From the NCBI GenBank assembly GCA_900045905.1, contig FCNS01000046.1, positions 92,351 to 156,350 of the forward strand: a DNA stretch of 64,000 bases. The letters run 5' to 3'. The notes under the pieces were generated by a model. It was not told the DNA's origin, ran no database searches, and saw nothing but the letters and a program-made list of their open reading frames with translations. This stretch comes from Clostridiales bacterium CHKCI001 (GTDB lineage: Bacteria; Bacillota; Clostridia; Lachnospirales; Lachnospiraceae). The position numbers and the translations under genes were made by a program. Below are positions 25,521 to 34,999 of this stretch, in pieces (position 1 is the stretch's first letter; the number at the start of each line of letters is the position of its first letter).

Positions 25521-26532
25521 GAGCTACTGTAAGATACGAATCCTGATCAAAATCAATTCTTACTTCTGTATATTCATTTTGTTTGGAGTCAATTGTTATT
25601 TTATGTCCCAATTCTCTAGCCATTCGATTGCATAAATACAGTCCTAGCCCTGTAGATGCCACTGTCTTATGTCCATTCTCTCCTGTGAATGACTTCTCAA
25701 ATACTCTTGATAAATCAGCTAAAGCAATTCCAATTCCATTATCTCGAATACAAAGCCGCAACCCATGTTCTATTTTAACACAAGTAAATAAAATCTCTGG
25801 ATTCTCTTTCCTCCTATATTTAACTGAATTACTGATAATCTGACCAATTATAAAACTAAGCCATTTTTCATCTGTCAATACAAAACATTCTGGGACATTT
25901 TGTAAAATTTTTATTTGATTTAAAATTAAAGTATCCTTATTTTCCTTTACTACCATATCTACAATATCTTTCAAACAGCATTCCTTGATCATATAATCCT
26001 TTTGAGGAACTTCGCTTCGAATATAGTAAAGGACTTGTTCTACATAAGTTTCAATTTTTCTTATCTGTTCCCGCAATGCTCTTGGATAATCTTTTTTATT
26101 GTTATAGACCATTAGTTTCAGACTTGTAATTGGCAGTTTAATTTCGTGAACCCACGTTTCAACATATTGTTTAAATTCATTGTTCTTTCTAACCTGAGCG
26201 AAAATTTCATCATTCATTGACTTTGAGATTTGCTCTAACCACTGATAAAACAGTTGTCCTTCTAGAAAATCTGGCTGTTCTATCATTTCAACTAACAGAA
26301 ATTTTTTGTCTAATTGCAAAAGCTGCTCTTTTATTTTTTGATAAAACTGCTTTTTCCTCTGATAATTATAAGAGACAATAACAATTCCACTTCCTGTCAA
26401 AACCACTTGCAGGAAAATCTGCAATTCAATCGTAGTCTTAAACAATAATAAAATCGCTTCTACAATTACAACCATCCCAACAAAAATACCAATTGGTATC
26501 TTGTGATCACTCAAATAGTCCCAAAGTCTCAT
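25516..26532 (-). CDS. BceS-type intramembrane-sensing histidine kinase
   Basis: A 338-residue membrane kinase with two N-terminal helices (about 13-31 and 37-55) and almost no extracellular loop, so it senses through its ABC transporter rather than directly. The phosphoacceptor is in WVHEIKLPITSLKL (His about 129). N-box WLSFIIGQIISNSVKY (about 225) and G-boxes DNGIGIA and STGLGLYL follow. It phosphorylates the response regulator encoded just upstream, which it overlaps by 4 bases. The gene ends in a terminator, separating it from bceAB. Confidence 0.93.
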   Translation of the reverse strand: MRLWDYLSDHKIPIGIFVGMVVIVEAILLLFKTTIELQIFLQVVLTGSGIVIVSYNYQRKKQFYQKIKEQLLQLDKKFLLVEMIEQPDFLEGQLFYQWLEQISKSMNDEIFAQVRKNNEFKQYVETWVHEIKLPITSLKLMVYNNKKDYPRALREQIRKIETYVEQVLYYIRSEVPQKDYMIKECCLKDIVDMVVKENKDTLILNQIKILQNVPECFVLTDEKWLSFIIGQIISNSVKYRRKENPEILFTCVKIEHGLRLCIRDNGIGIALADLSRVFEKSFTGENGHKTVASTGLGLYLCNRMARELGHKITIDSKQNEYTEVRIDFDQDSYLTVAQ

Positions 26533-27197
26533 ACTAACAAATATCCTTGCTTTCTTCTCGTCTGTATCACATCCGAAAGTCCAATTTCACTCAGCCTTTT
26601 ACGAAGTCGATTGATATTAACTGTCAATGTATTATCATCTACAAAATTATTATAATCCCATAGGTAGTCCATCAAATCATCTCTGGATACAATTTCTCCT
26701 TCATGCTGTAATAAAAAGTAAAAAATCATCAGTTCATTTTTTGATAATATCACTTCCTGGTCTTGATATTGTATGGAACTTCTTAGTAGATTTAATGTAA
26801 CTCCACGATAGTTTAGTTGCTCCTGTGACAATTGTTTTCCTGACCGTTTTAGTAAAGCTTGTATTCGCAACAATAATAATGTCGGATTATATGGCTTTGT
26901 GATATAATCATCCGCCCCATAACTCATACTCATAATCTCATCCACTTCGGTCGTTTTACTCGTTAGCATAATAATCGGTATCTCTGAGTTTTCTCGAATT
27001 TCTCTTAAAATTGCCTGCCCATTTGCCCCAGGAAGCATAATATCCAACAAAATTAAATCTGGAGTAAATTCAATGATTTTCTCAGCAGCGTTTTTATATT
27101 CCAACAGTTGGTATACATCATATCCATTATTAATTAGAAGATGTTTTAATTCATTTCGAAGTGTTGGATCATCTTCCACAATTACTATTTTCTGCAT
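26529..27197 (-). CDS. BceR-type OmpR-family response regulator
   Basis: A 222-residue regulator. The receiver domain has IVEDD near residue 6, phosphoacceptor Asp in LILLDIMLPG (about 52), and the Thr and Lys positions in MLTSK and YITKPY. The C-terminal winged helix (about 125-222) has VILSKNELMIFYFLLQH and NTLTVNINRLRKRL. AGGAGA precedes ATG 27197. It starts 9 bases after the stop of the ABC exporter gene upstream, so it is probably on the same transcript. Its likely target is the operator before bceA. Confidence 0.93.
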   Translation of the reverse strand: MQKIVIVEDDPTLRNELKHLLINNGYDVYQLLEYKNAAEKIIEFTPDLILLDIMLPGANGQAILREIRENSEIPIIMLTSKTTEVDEIMSMSYGADDYITKPYNPTLLLLRIQALLKRSGKQLSQEQLNYRGVTLNLLRSSIQYQDQEVILSKNELMIFYFLLQHEGEIVSRDDLMDYLWDYNNFVDDNTLTVNINRLRKRLSEIGLSDVIQTRRKQGYLLV

Positions 27198-27205
27198 AGA
27201 TTCTC

Positions 27206-28951
27206 CTATAATGCAAACTGGCTATTATATAGATTTGCATAAAATCCATTCTGAGCAAGCAATTCTTCATGTGTTCCCTGCTCAATGATATTACCATTGT
27301 TCATAACAAGTATGACATCCGCCTCCTTAATCGTAGAAAGACGATGTGCAACAATAAAGCTTGTTCTACCCTGCATCATTTTCGCAAATGCTTTCTGAAT
27401 ACGGATTTCAGTTCTTGTATCAATCGAAGAGGTCGCCTCATCCAAAATCAGCATTGGAGGCAGGCAAAGCATAACTCTGGCAATACAAAGTAATTGTTTC
27501 TGCCCTTGGGATAGATTTCCTCCATCTTCTGTAATTACTGTGTCATATCCCTGTGGTAAACGCTTAATAAAGCTATGTGCATGTGCCGCTTTTGAAGCTA
27601 GAATCATTTCTTCCTCACTTGCGTCTGGTTTTCCATAAATGATATTTTCTCGGATAGTACCAGATTTCAGCCATGTTTCCTGAAGTACCATACCATAATT
27701 ATCTCTAAGACTCTCTCTTGTAATATGACGAATATCTTCTCCTTCTACCTTTACACATCCATCATCTACATCGTAAAAGCGCATTAAAAGATTAATAATC
27801 GTACTCTTTCCACATCCAGTTGGTCCAACAATTGCAATTCTCTGTCCTGGTTTTACATTTAAATTAAAGTCTTCAATCAATTTCTGTTCTGGTGTATAAG
27901 AAAAATACACATGATCCATCTCTACATTTCCATCCACATCTGCTAATACAACTGCATCTTCTGCATCTGGAATTTGTGGTTCTTCTTCCATTAACTCAAA
28001 CACACGAGCAGCTGACGCAAGTGCATTTTGAAGTTCTGTAATGACACCACTGATCTCATTAAATGGCTTTGTATATTGGTTTGCATAACTTAAAAAACTC
28101 GTTAATCGTCCAACCGTCAGCACTCCATTTACTGCTGCAATTGCCCCTACAATACCAACTCCTGCATAAACCACTCCATTCACAAACCGAGTCGCTGGAT
28201 TTGTAATTGAAGAAAAAAACGTTGCTTTTAAACTAAACTCTCCCAGCGTTTCATTGATTTTATCAAAACGCTTTAATGCATCATCCTCATAACCAAATGC
28301 TTGTACCACTTTTTGATTTCCAATCATTTCATCAATGAGAGAAGTTAATTTTCCTCGTGTCTCAGACTGTTTATGGAACATCGTATACGTACGCTGTGCA
28401 ATAAAACGTGCCACAAACAAAGAAAGTGGTGTGATAATTACTACGACAAGTGCAATAATCCAGTTTAGATAAAGCATAAATGCAAGCGTTCCTATAATCG
28501 TAATAACCCCAGAAAATAACTGTGTTAATCCCATCAAAAGACCATCGGAAAATTGATCCACATCCGATACAATACGACTTACTACATCTCCATATTGATG
28601 GCTATCTACATATTTTAAAGGAAGATTTTCCAAACGATGAAATGCCTTTGTTCGGATATCTTTGATCACGCGAAATGTAATACGATTGTTGCATACATTC
28701 ATCAACCACTGGCTCAATGCTGTAATTACAATCACAACTACAATCTGCTTTATAATCGCCCATACCCCAGGAAAGTTAACATTTCCTGCTGCCACAATCT
28801 CATCTACTGCATATCCAATCAAGATTGGCACATACAATGTTAATGCAACAGTCACAGCTGCCATAACAAAGGATAAAACAACTAGAAACCAATAAGGACG
28901 GATACTCCTCAGAACTTTTAACATAACTTCTTTATTTTTTTCTTTACCCAT
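27206..28951 (-). CDS. ABC exporter half-transporter, catalytic-site subunit
   Basis: A 581-residue fusion of a six-helix transmembrane domain (about 1-310) and an ATPase domain. Walker A is GPTGCGKSTIINLL, the signature is the variant LSQGQKQLL, and Walker B is MLILDEATSSID with the catalytic Glu intact. Together with the adjacent 28944-30680 protein it should form a heterodimeric multidrug or peptide exporter of the LmrCD/BmrCD type. The start is ATG 28951, preceded by AAAGGAGG. A longer frame to 29005 would overlap the neighbour by 62 bases and lacks a better start. The overlap used here is 8 bases, implying translational coupling. Confidence 0.92.
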   Translation of the reverse strand: MGKEKNKEVMLKVLRSIRPYWFLVVLSFVMAAVTVALTLYVPILIGYAVDEIVAAGNVNFPGVWAIIKQIVVVIVITALSQWLMNVCNNRITFRVIKDIRTKAFHRLENLPLKYVDSHQYGDVVSRIVSDVDQFSDGLLMGLTQLFSGVITIIGTLAFMLYLNWIIALVVVIITPLSLFVARFIAQRTYTMFHKQSETRGKLTSLIDEMIGNQKVVQAFGYEDDALKRFDKINETLGEFSLKATFFSSITNPATRFVNGVVYAGVGIVGAIAAVNGVLTVGRLTSFLSYANQYTKPFNEISGVITELQNALASAARVFELMEEEPQIPDAEDAVVLADVDGNVEMDHVYFSYTPEQKLIEDFNLNVKPGQRIAIVGPTGCGKSTIINLLMRFYDVDDGCVKVEGEDIRHITRESLRDNYGMVLQETWLKSGTIRENIIYGKPDASEEEMILASKAAHAHSFIKRLPQGYDTVITEDGGNLSQGQKQLLCIARVMLCLPPMLILDEATSSIDTRTEIRIQKAFAKMMQGRTSFIVAHRLSTIKEADVILVMNNGNIIEQGTHEELLAQNGFYANLYNSQFAL

Positions 28952-30680
28952 TCTGACGCCCCTCCTTTGGAAACTGTGAATAATAAATTTCTTGGTATAC
29001 TTCACATGATCTCAATAACTCCTCATGTGTACCAATTCCAACTATTTTTCCATCATCTAATACAATAATCTGATCGGCATACTGAATCGTCGTGGAACGC
29101 TGTGACACAATAAAAACTGTCATATTACGATCCATCTGCTTAATTGCTTTTCTCAGCTTGGCATCCGTTGCATAATCCAACGCAGATGCACTATCATCCA
29201 AAATTAAAATCTCTGGTTTTTTTACCAATGCTCTCGCAATCGTTAGTCTTTGACGTTGACCGCCTGATAAGTTCTTTCCACCTTGCAAAATATCGGCATT
29301 TAGTCTGCCTTCTTTTCCTTCTACCACTTCCGCTGCCTGCGCCGTCCTTAATGCTTCCATCATTTCTACTTCTGTAGCATCTTTCTTTCCCCATCGCATA
29401 TTTTCGGCAATCGTGCCTTTAAATAAAACTGCTTTTTGCGGAACAATTCCAACCATTGTACGAATCTGATTCAGCGGATAATTTTTGATATCAGTACCGC
29501 CAACTGTAATTTTCCCCTCTGTCGCATCATAAAAGCGAGGAATTAAATTAATCAAGGAAGACTTACCTGAACCTGTACCACCAATAATACCGATTGTCTG
29601 ACCCTTTTTCACCTTAAAACTTATATCTGTCAAAGAAGGCTCTTTTGCATTTTGATAAGCAAACGTTACATGGTCAAATTCAATATAAGTTTCAGAATTG
29701 GTTTCTTTTACTTCTGTTGTGCTGTATTCTGTTAAACTTGGTTTTAACTCCATTACATTTTGAATTCTGTTTGCACATGCCAATGACTTTGTAATATTAA
29801 TAATCAGATTCGCCAATTTGACTAACTCTACCAGAATCTGTGACATATAATTGACAAGCGCAACAACCGCACCTTGCAAAATAATCCCATTATTTACTTG
29901 GTTTGCCCCTACCCAAAGCAATACAACAATTGCAACATTAATAATAATATAAGTAACTGGATTTAATAGCGCTGTAATCTTTCCAACAAATACCTGTACT
30001 TTCATTAAAAGCGCATTTGCTTCTGTGAAATTTTCTCTCTCATCCTTTTGACGGTTAAACGCACGAATGACACGTGCTCCTACTAGATTTTCTCTCGTCA
30101 GTTGTGTAACCCGATCCAAACGGCTCTGTACTTTTCGATACATTGGAATACTAATCAACATAATTCCAAACACTACAACCGATAACGCTGGAATTGTAAT
30201 TACAAAAATCATGGCTGCTTTCCAATCGATTGTAAATGCCATAATCATTGCTCCGAATACAATAAACGGAGAACGCATAAATAATCGTAAAAATAAGTTT
30301 ACTCCTGATTGTACTTGATTGATATCACTTGTCATTCGTGTTATCAAAGTAGAAGTCCCAACGGTATCGACTTCTGAATAGGAAAGTGATTGAATATGCT
30401 GAAACAAATCATGTCTTAACGCCGTTCCAAACCCAACTGCTGCTTTTGCAGCAAAATATTGAGCGGTCAAAGAACAAACTAAACCAATAATTCCCAATAA
30501 GATAAGCAATCCGCCCATCTGTAAAATATAACCAATGTCACCATTTTTAATACCAATATCAATAATTCTAGCCATTACTAGAGGCACAAACAACTCAAAC
30601 AAAGCCTCCAATAGTTTAAACAATGGTGCCAATACACTCTCTTTCTTATAACTGCCTAAATATCGCAGTAAACTTCTCAT
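28944..30680 (-). CDS. ABC exporter half-transporter, degenerate-site subunit
   Basis: A 578-residue transmembrane plus ATPase fusion. Walker A is GGTGSGKSSL and the signature is canonical LSGGQRQRL, but Walker B reads ILILDDSASALD, with Asp in place of the catalytic Glu. In heterodimeric exporters one subunit commonly has this substitution, giving one degenerate nucleotide site. The partner is the next gene. The start is ATG 30680, preceded by GGAGG at close spacing; in-frame GTG and TTG codons upstream overlap that site. Substrate unknown; the following bceRS genes suggest an antibiotic or peptide. Confidence 0.92.
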   Translation of the reverse strand: MRSLLRYLGSYKKESVLAPLFKLLEALFELFVPLVMARIIDIGIKNGDIGYILQMGGLLILLGIIGLVCSLTAQYFAAKAAVGFGTALRHDLFQHIQSLSYSEVDTVGTSTLITRMTSDINQVQSGVNLFLRLFMRSPFIVFGAMIMAFTIDWKAAMIFVITIPALSVVVFGIMLISIPMYRKVQSRLDRVTQLTRENLVGARVIRAFNRQKDERENFTEANALLMKVQVFVGKITALLNPVTYIIINVAIVVLLWVGANQVNNGIILQGAVVALVNYMSQILVELVKLANLIINITKSLACANRIQNVMELKPSLTEYSTTEVKETNSETYIEFDHVTFAYQNAKEPSLTDISFKVKKGQTIGIIGGTGSGKSSLINLIPRFYDATEGKITVGGTDIKNYPLNQIRTMVGIVPQKAVLFKGTIAENMRWGKKDATEVEMMEALRTAQAAEVVEGKEGRLNADILQGGKNLSGGQRQRLTIARALVKKPEILILDDSASALDYATDAKLRKAIKQMDRNMTVFIVSQRSTTIQYADQIIVLDDGKIVGIGTHEELLRSCEVYQEIYYSQFPKEGRQNG

Positions 30681-30749
30681 AGTTACCTCCAACACTGTAC
30701 TTTTCCGTGGCTTCCAAGTTCACCACACTATTCTCACTTTTTTTCAAAA

Positions 30750-30906
30750 GTAAAGCGGGCATTCGGAATCCGCTTCGCTACTTCCTTATGAACACAGGCT
30801 ACTTTGTAGCTTATCAGTGTGTGCTTTCCTAGTCACCACGGGTATCCCCATCCCACTGATTAGTGCTCCACGCACTTGAAGCGGGGGACTACCCGTTCTG
30901 CGTTCA
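30750..30906 (-). repeat. Structured interspersed repeat, copy 3
   Basis: This is the third copy of the repeat at 369-533 and 2376-2543, more diverged. Read on the minus strand, the hairpin AGCTGC-AAA-GCAGCT of copy 2 appears as GCTAC-AAA-GTAGC, and the 3' hairpin AAGCAGA/TCTGCTT appears as AAGCGG/CCGCTT. Pairing is kept although the bases change. The outer pairing GAACGCAG/CTGTGTTC keeps a G-U. It lies between the acetyltransferase gene and the ABC exporter pair. Confidence 0.75.
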
Positions 30907-30937
30907 AATGCTCAATTTGAAAATGAATAATATAATA

Positions 30938-31480
30938 TTAACATTTCACTGCTCCATAGAGTACTAGATCACAAATTCCTGTATTATTAAAACCCGCTGC
31001 AATCTTTGTTCCTTCATATTGCAATCCACATTTTTGCATTACTCTTCCAGAAGCAGGGTTATTGAAATCATGCTTTGCTTCAATCCTCCGAAATTCCTCG
31101 TGATTCCATAAAAAATCTATCACTGCCCGTAGTGCTTCCGATGTAATCCCTTTATTCCAATATTGATCTCCAATACAATAACCAATTTCTGCACATTTAA
31201 TCTGAGCATCCTGACTAACTATACTAATGCTCCCTATTGGTTCTTTTAAGGCTTTTAACTCAATACACCATTGATAAAACTGATTATTCGTATACTGTTC
31301 TGTCCAATCCTTTAATACCGCTTTCGTCACTTCTATATTATCATGCGTTGGCCAAGTTAAATATTTTGTAACGATATCATGACTTGCCCAATTACGATAC
31401 ATCGCTTCGGCATCATTTTCTTCAAACCTACGCAAAATTAATCTAGGCGTCGTTAATCGAATGGTTCCTGAATGCTTCAT
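30938..31480 (-). CDS. GNAT N-acetyltransferase, RimJ/RimL type
   Basis: A 180-residue cytoplasmic acetyl-CoA-dependent acetyltransferase. The start TPRLILRRFEENDAEAMYRNW is characteristic of the RimJ/RimL subgroup. The acetyl-CoA loop region is seen in EIGYCIGDQYWNKGITSEALRAV (about 95-117), and NPASGRVMQKCGLQYEG is near 140. The substrate may be an N-terminal amine or a small molecule and cannot be told from sequence. GAGGAGA precedes ATG 31480. It is divergent from the MoxR gene. Confidence 0.88.
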   Translation of the reverse strand: MKHSGTIRLTTPRLILRRFEENDAEAMYRNWASHDIVTKYLTWPTHDNIEVTKAVLKDWTEQYTNNQFYQWCIELKALKEPIGSISIVSQDAQIKCAEIGYCIGDQYWNKGITSEALRAVIDFLWNHEEFRRIEAKHDFNNPASGRVMQKCGLQYEGTKIAAGFNNTGICDLVLYGAVKC

Positions 31481-31564
31481 ATTTTATCTCCTCATAACTC
31501 TCCTTATTTTTTATTTTCCATTTTATCTTATTTTTTCCAATTTTACAATCCCTAGATTTTGTGA

Positions 31565-31598
31565 AGCCTCACACGACGAAAGTCACGAGTGTGCGGCT
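31565..31598. other. Hairpin in the acetyltransferase/moxR intergenic region
   Basis: AGCCTCACAC and GTGTGCGGCT form a 10 bp stem with one mismatch, upstream of the moxR promoter. There is no T-run on either side, so it is not a simple terminator. Function unknown. Confidence 0.4.
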
Positions 31599-31613
31599 CA
31601 ATTATCAACTTCC

Positions 31614-31643
31614 TTACATTTCTTCCTAATATTGTGGTATAAT
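31614..31643 (+). promoter_or_regulatory. Promoter of the MoxR-DUF58-DUF4129 genes
   Basis: TTACAT (31614-31619), an 18 base spacer and a perfect TATAAT (31638-31643) precede the MoxR start by about 33 bases. Confidence 0.65.
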
Positions 31644-31675
31644 GGAAAAAACCGCACGCAAAGGAGTATTCTGCT

Positions 31676-32611
31676 ATGAACTCATTAGATCAGTTAAAAG
31701 CAAATATAGAAAAAGTAATCGTTGGAAAAGGAGAAGTCATTGATTTATTAATGACCGCATTTATTGCAGGCGGACATGTTCTCTTAGAAGATGTGCCAGG
31801 AACAGGAAAGACTGTAATGGCAAAATCATTGGCTCGGTCGTTGGATGCTTCTTTTTCCCGTATCCAATTCACCCCTGACTTACTCCCATCCGATATTACC
31901 GGATTAAATTATTACAATCAAAAAGAAAGTGAATTTATTTTTAAACCAGGTCCTGTCTTTTGTCATATTTTACTCGCAGATGAAATTAACCGTGCTACGC
32001 CACGTACCCAATCTGCGTTATTAGAATGCATGGAAGAACACCAAGTAACCGTAGATGGCATCACCCGAAAACTCCCTGAACCATTTCTTGTTCTCGCCAC
32101 GCAAAATCCTGTTGAAACAACTGGAACCTTTCCTCTTCCAGAGGCACAGCTCGATCGTTTCTTTATGAAAGTTTCCATGGGATTTCCTACAAAAGAAGAA
32201 GAGATTTCTATTTTAACCCGTTTTCAAAAAAATGCTCCTCTTGAAACACTCCAGCCTGTTTGCTCCACTTTGGCCATTTTGGAAGCACAGCAAGCATATA
32301 AGGAAGTCTATGTACATCCGTTGCTTATGAATTATTTAGTAGAGTTGGTTCGTGCCACAAGAGAACAACCTCATATTATTACAGGCGTAAGTCCAAGAGG
32401 CAGTTTAGCACTTATGCGTGCAGTACAGGCTTATGCCTATCTACATGATCGTACCTATGTCGTACCAGAAGATTTTAAAGCGGTTGCCGTTTCCGTTTTA
32501 TCCCATCGTCTTGTTTTGGGACGTTTTTCCGGCAGTCAATCATCTGGGGAGGAAATGATTCAAAAACTACTGTCTGAGATCCCTGTCCCAACCGAAGACT
32601 GGAAACGATAA
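31676..32611 (+). CDS. MoxR-family AAA+ ATPase
   Basis: A 311-residue cytoplasmic chaperone-like ATPase. Walker A is DVPGTGKTVMAKSLA (about 39-53), Walker B is LLADEINRATPRTQSALLECMEEHQV (key residues LLADEINR, near 101), sensor 1 is VLATQNP and the arginine-finger region is PEAQLDRFFM. MoxR proteins act on von Willebrand-type or DUF58 partners, typically in assembly or maturation of envelope or metal-containing complexes. It is followed at 38 bases by a DUF58 gene, the usual pairing. Confidence 0.92.
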   Translation: MNSLDQLKANIEKVIVGKGEVIDLLMTAFIAGGHVLLEDVPGTGKTVMAKSLARSLDASFSRIQFTPDLLPSDITGLNYYNQKESEFIFKPGPVFCHILLADEINRATPRTQSALLECMEEHQVTVDGITRKLPEPFLVLATQNPVETTGTFPLPEAQLDRFFMKVSMGFPTKEEEISILTRFQKNAPLETLQPVCSTLAILEAQQAYKEVYVHPLLMNYLVELVRATREQPHIITGVSPRGSLALMRAVQAYAYLHDRTYVVPEDFKAVAVSVLSHRLVLGRFSGSQSSGEEMIQKLLSEIPVPTEDWKR

Positions 32612-32649
32612 TATTATCCTTCTATAAAAAATATCAATGAGGTTTTGTT

Positions 32650-33783
32650 ATGAAATTAGTTCTTTTACTTTTAGGAGCTTTCCTATTATTTTTTCTGCAA
32701 AAATACATTTATCAAACCTATTGGAAAAAACAACTAACCGTATCCATTCGGTTTCAAGAACGACCTGTTTTTGAGGGAGAATCTGCATGTTTAACTGAAA
32801 TAATTGAAAATCGCAAACTTTTGCCGTTAATTCATTTAAATGTAAAATTTCAGATTAGCCGATATCTTCAATTTCAAAACATGGAAAATACAACAGTATC
32901 CGATCAAACCTACCGAAGTGACATTTTCTCGGTTCTTTTTTTCCAGCGGATTACTCGTACGCTGCAATTTCATTGTCAAAAACGTGGATACTATGAAATC
33001 AAACAGGCAGATTGCATTTCTTCTGACCTTTTAATGACACATTCCCTCGTCACAATTTTGCCTGTTCAGACATTTTTATATGTCTATCCAAAATCCATTG
33101 ATATTTCTTCTTTAGAAGTCCCGTTTCGTAAGATGATTGGAAGTATAACAAGCCGTCAGTTTCTTTACGAAGATCCATTTGAATTTCGTGGTATCCGAGA
33201 TTATACGATAACTGATCCAATGAATAAAATTAATTGGAAGGCATCTGCTCGTTCTGGCAATCTCATGGTTAATCTGCACGATTCCACTGCTTCTCAAGAA
33301 GTCATTTTATTTTTGAACTTGGAAGATGAATCTATTTGGAAAAAAGAGTTTCTCCATGAAGTTTCCATTCGTCTTGCTGGTGCAATTAGCCACTACTTTT
33401 TAAGCAAATCCATTCCAATTCAGATGATCTGTAATGCTTATGATTTGCTTACTGGACAAGTTGCAACGATACCCGCAGGAACTGGACTATGCCAAATAAC
33501 TACAATCTATCAAATACTTGCAAGAATTGATTTATCTCGCCCAACCGTTTCCTGCAAACAACAATTACAAGACTTATTATACACACAAAATCGAACAGTT
33601 CCCCTCTACATTATGATTTCAAGCAATCTGCGTCCAGATTTGCAAGAAGCATTCGCTAACCTTACCCAAAACAGTGCAGGTGCTTTATGGATTGCTCCAC
33701 TCACCGCAGATATGGAACTACCCATATCTTCTACACTCGATATGCAAGTAATTCGATGGGAGGTGTCTCCATATGAGACGTAA
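32650..33783 (+). CDS. DUF58-family protein
   Basis: A 377-residue protein with an N-terminal hydrophobic segment (about 1-20), a beta-rich region, and the DUF58 core YEDPFEFRGIRDYTITDPMN followed by INWKASARSGNLMVN (about 175-212). The C-terminal part probably adopts a von Willebrand A-like fold. It works with the MoxR ATPase encoded just before it. The stop overlaps the start of the next gene by 11 bases. The physiological target is unknown. Confidence 0.88.
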   Translation: MKLVLLLLGAFLLFFLQKYIYQTYWKKQLTVSIRFQERPVFEGESACLTEIIENRKLLPLIHLNVKFQISRYLQFQNMENTTVSDQTYRSDIFSVLFFQRITRTLQFHCQKRGYYEIKQADCISSDLLMTHSLVTILPVQTFLYVYPKSIDISSLEVPFRKMIGSITSRQFLYEDPFEFRGIRDYTITDPMNKINWKASARSGNLMVNLHDSTASQEVILFLNLEDESIWKKEFLHEVSIRLAGAISHYFLSKSIPIQMICNAYDLLTGQVATIPAGTGLCQITTIYQILARIDLSRPTVSCKQQLQDLLYTQNRTVPLYIMISSNLRPDLQEAFANLTQNSAGALWIAPLTADMELPISSTLDMQVIRWEVSPYET

Positions 33784-34999
33784 CTTATTATTTCTTTTTG
33801 AATCATTCCATGGATTCTTATTGATTCTAGCCGCAGCAAGTATTCCAATCTTTCTCATATTTTCTGAAGATTGGAGTGGATACTTTCTTCGTGCCTGTAT
33901 TTTAATTTTTCCTCTGGTTGCCACTGCCATCGCTGTAAATTATTGTAGTTCTCTCTTCACCTACCTTGGAATTGGAATTATTTGCGGTACTGGAATCTTT
34001 TTCTTTGCAAACAACCTGGCAGAACAGATTTATCTAACTATTTTTACTGTGCTCATCATTATTGCCCGAATTCCTGCAAGACTGGATCGAAAACGTGATT
34101 TTTTACAAACTCCTTATTATATGTATCCATTATTCTTTTTGTTTATTTACATAATCTCCTCCTTCCTTCACTTGGAACATTTAAAACCGTTTATGTATTA
34201 CTTTACATTTGCTTATATGATTATGATAATTCTATATACAAACTCGAAACACTTGGATCATTATTTAAAAGAGAAAAAAGAAGTTTCCAACTTTCCAGGT
34301 CATCAGATTATCCATACCAATCGAGTTATGATTAGCATTTTTACTGGTATCACTGCACTCTGCTTTTTCCTACTCCCATTTACAGGATTGGAACAGCTGC
34401 TAGCTCAAATTGGAAACCAATTTCTCGCATTATTGCGGTGGCTGATCCGCCTTCTGCTCCCAAAAGACACTCCAGAAGAGGAAATCATGGAAGAAACCGA
34501 AGCCGCCACAGAAGCACAACAACCCCTATTTTCCTCACACGAACACGCTCCAGAATGGCTTACTCAATTACTTCAAATATTACTCAACATCCTTCTAATT
34601 CTTGCAGTCTTAGCTCTTCTTGTTGGAATTATTTATCTCATTTATCAGCTTTTCCAGCATTTTTATCAGCCACCACACGAAAACGACGATCAGCAAGAAT
34701 TTATTAAAGAAGAACATAATTTTATTACACGGATTCGTCCTCAAAAAGACGATTCCCCCCTTTGGTTTTCCTTTCATCCAAATGCATATATAAGAAAAAA
34801 ATATAAAAAAACGATTCAAAAAAGTTCCAAGTCCAATTCCGATATTCCAACTTCCTATACTCCAACAGAACTGGAACACTACGCAAATTTGGATGAAACC
34901 AACGAAACCGTGACACTGCATAATCTTTACGAAAAAGCCCGCTATTCCAAACAGGGCTGTACAAAAGAAGATGCCGCAGTTATAAAACGTATACGGTAA
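33773..34999 (+). CDS. Membrane protein with DUF4129-like C-terminus
   Basis: A 408-residue protein with about six hydrophobic helices in residues 10-215, an acidic loop (EEEIMEETEAATEAQQ, about 240), another helix near 270-295 and a cytoplasmic C-terminus. The C-terminus (TVTLHNLYEKARYSKQGCTKEDA) resembles the DUF4129 domain. In the common MoxR-DUF58-transglutaminase clusters this domain sits at the C-terminus of, or next to, a transglutaminase-like protein. No transglutaminase core is visible here or downstream, where mobile-element sequence begins. It overlaps the DUF58 gene. Confidence 0.65.
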   Translation: MRRNLLFLFESFHGFLLILAAASIPIFLIFSEDWSGYFLRACILIFPLVATAIAVNYCSSLFTYLGIGIICGTGIFFFANNLAEQIYLTIFTVLIIIARIPARLDRKRDFLQTPYYMYPLFFLFIYIISSFLHLEHLKPFMYYFTFAYMIMIILYTNSKHLDHYLKEKKEVSNFPGHQIIHTNRVMISIFTGITALCFFLLPFTGLEQLLAQIGNQFLALLRWLIRLLLPKDTPEEEIMEETEAATEAQQPLFSSHEHAPEWLTQLLQILLNILLILAVLALLVGIIYLIYQLFQHFYQPPHENDDQQEFIKEEHNFITRIRPQKDDSPLWFSFHPNAYIRKKYKKTIQKSSKSNSDIPTSYTPTELEHYANLDETNETVTLHNLYEKARYSKQGCTKEDAAVIKRIR

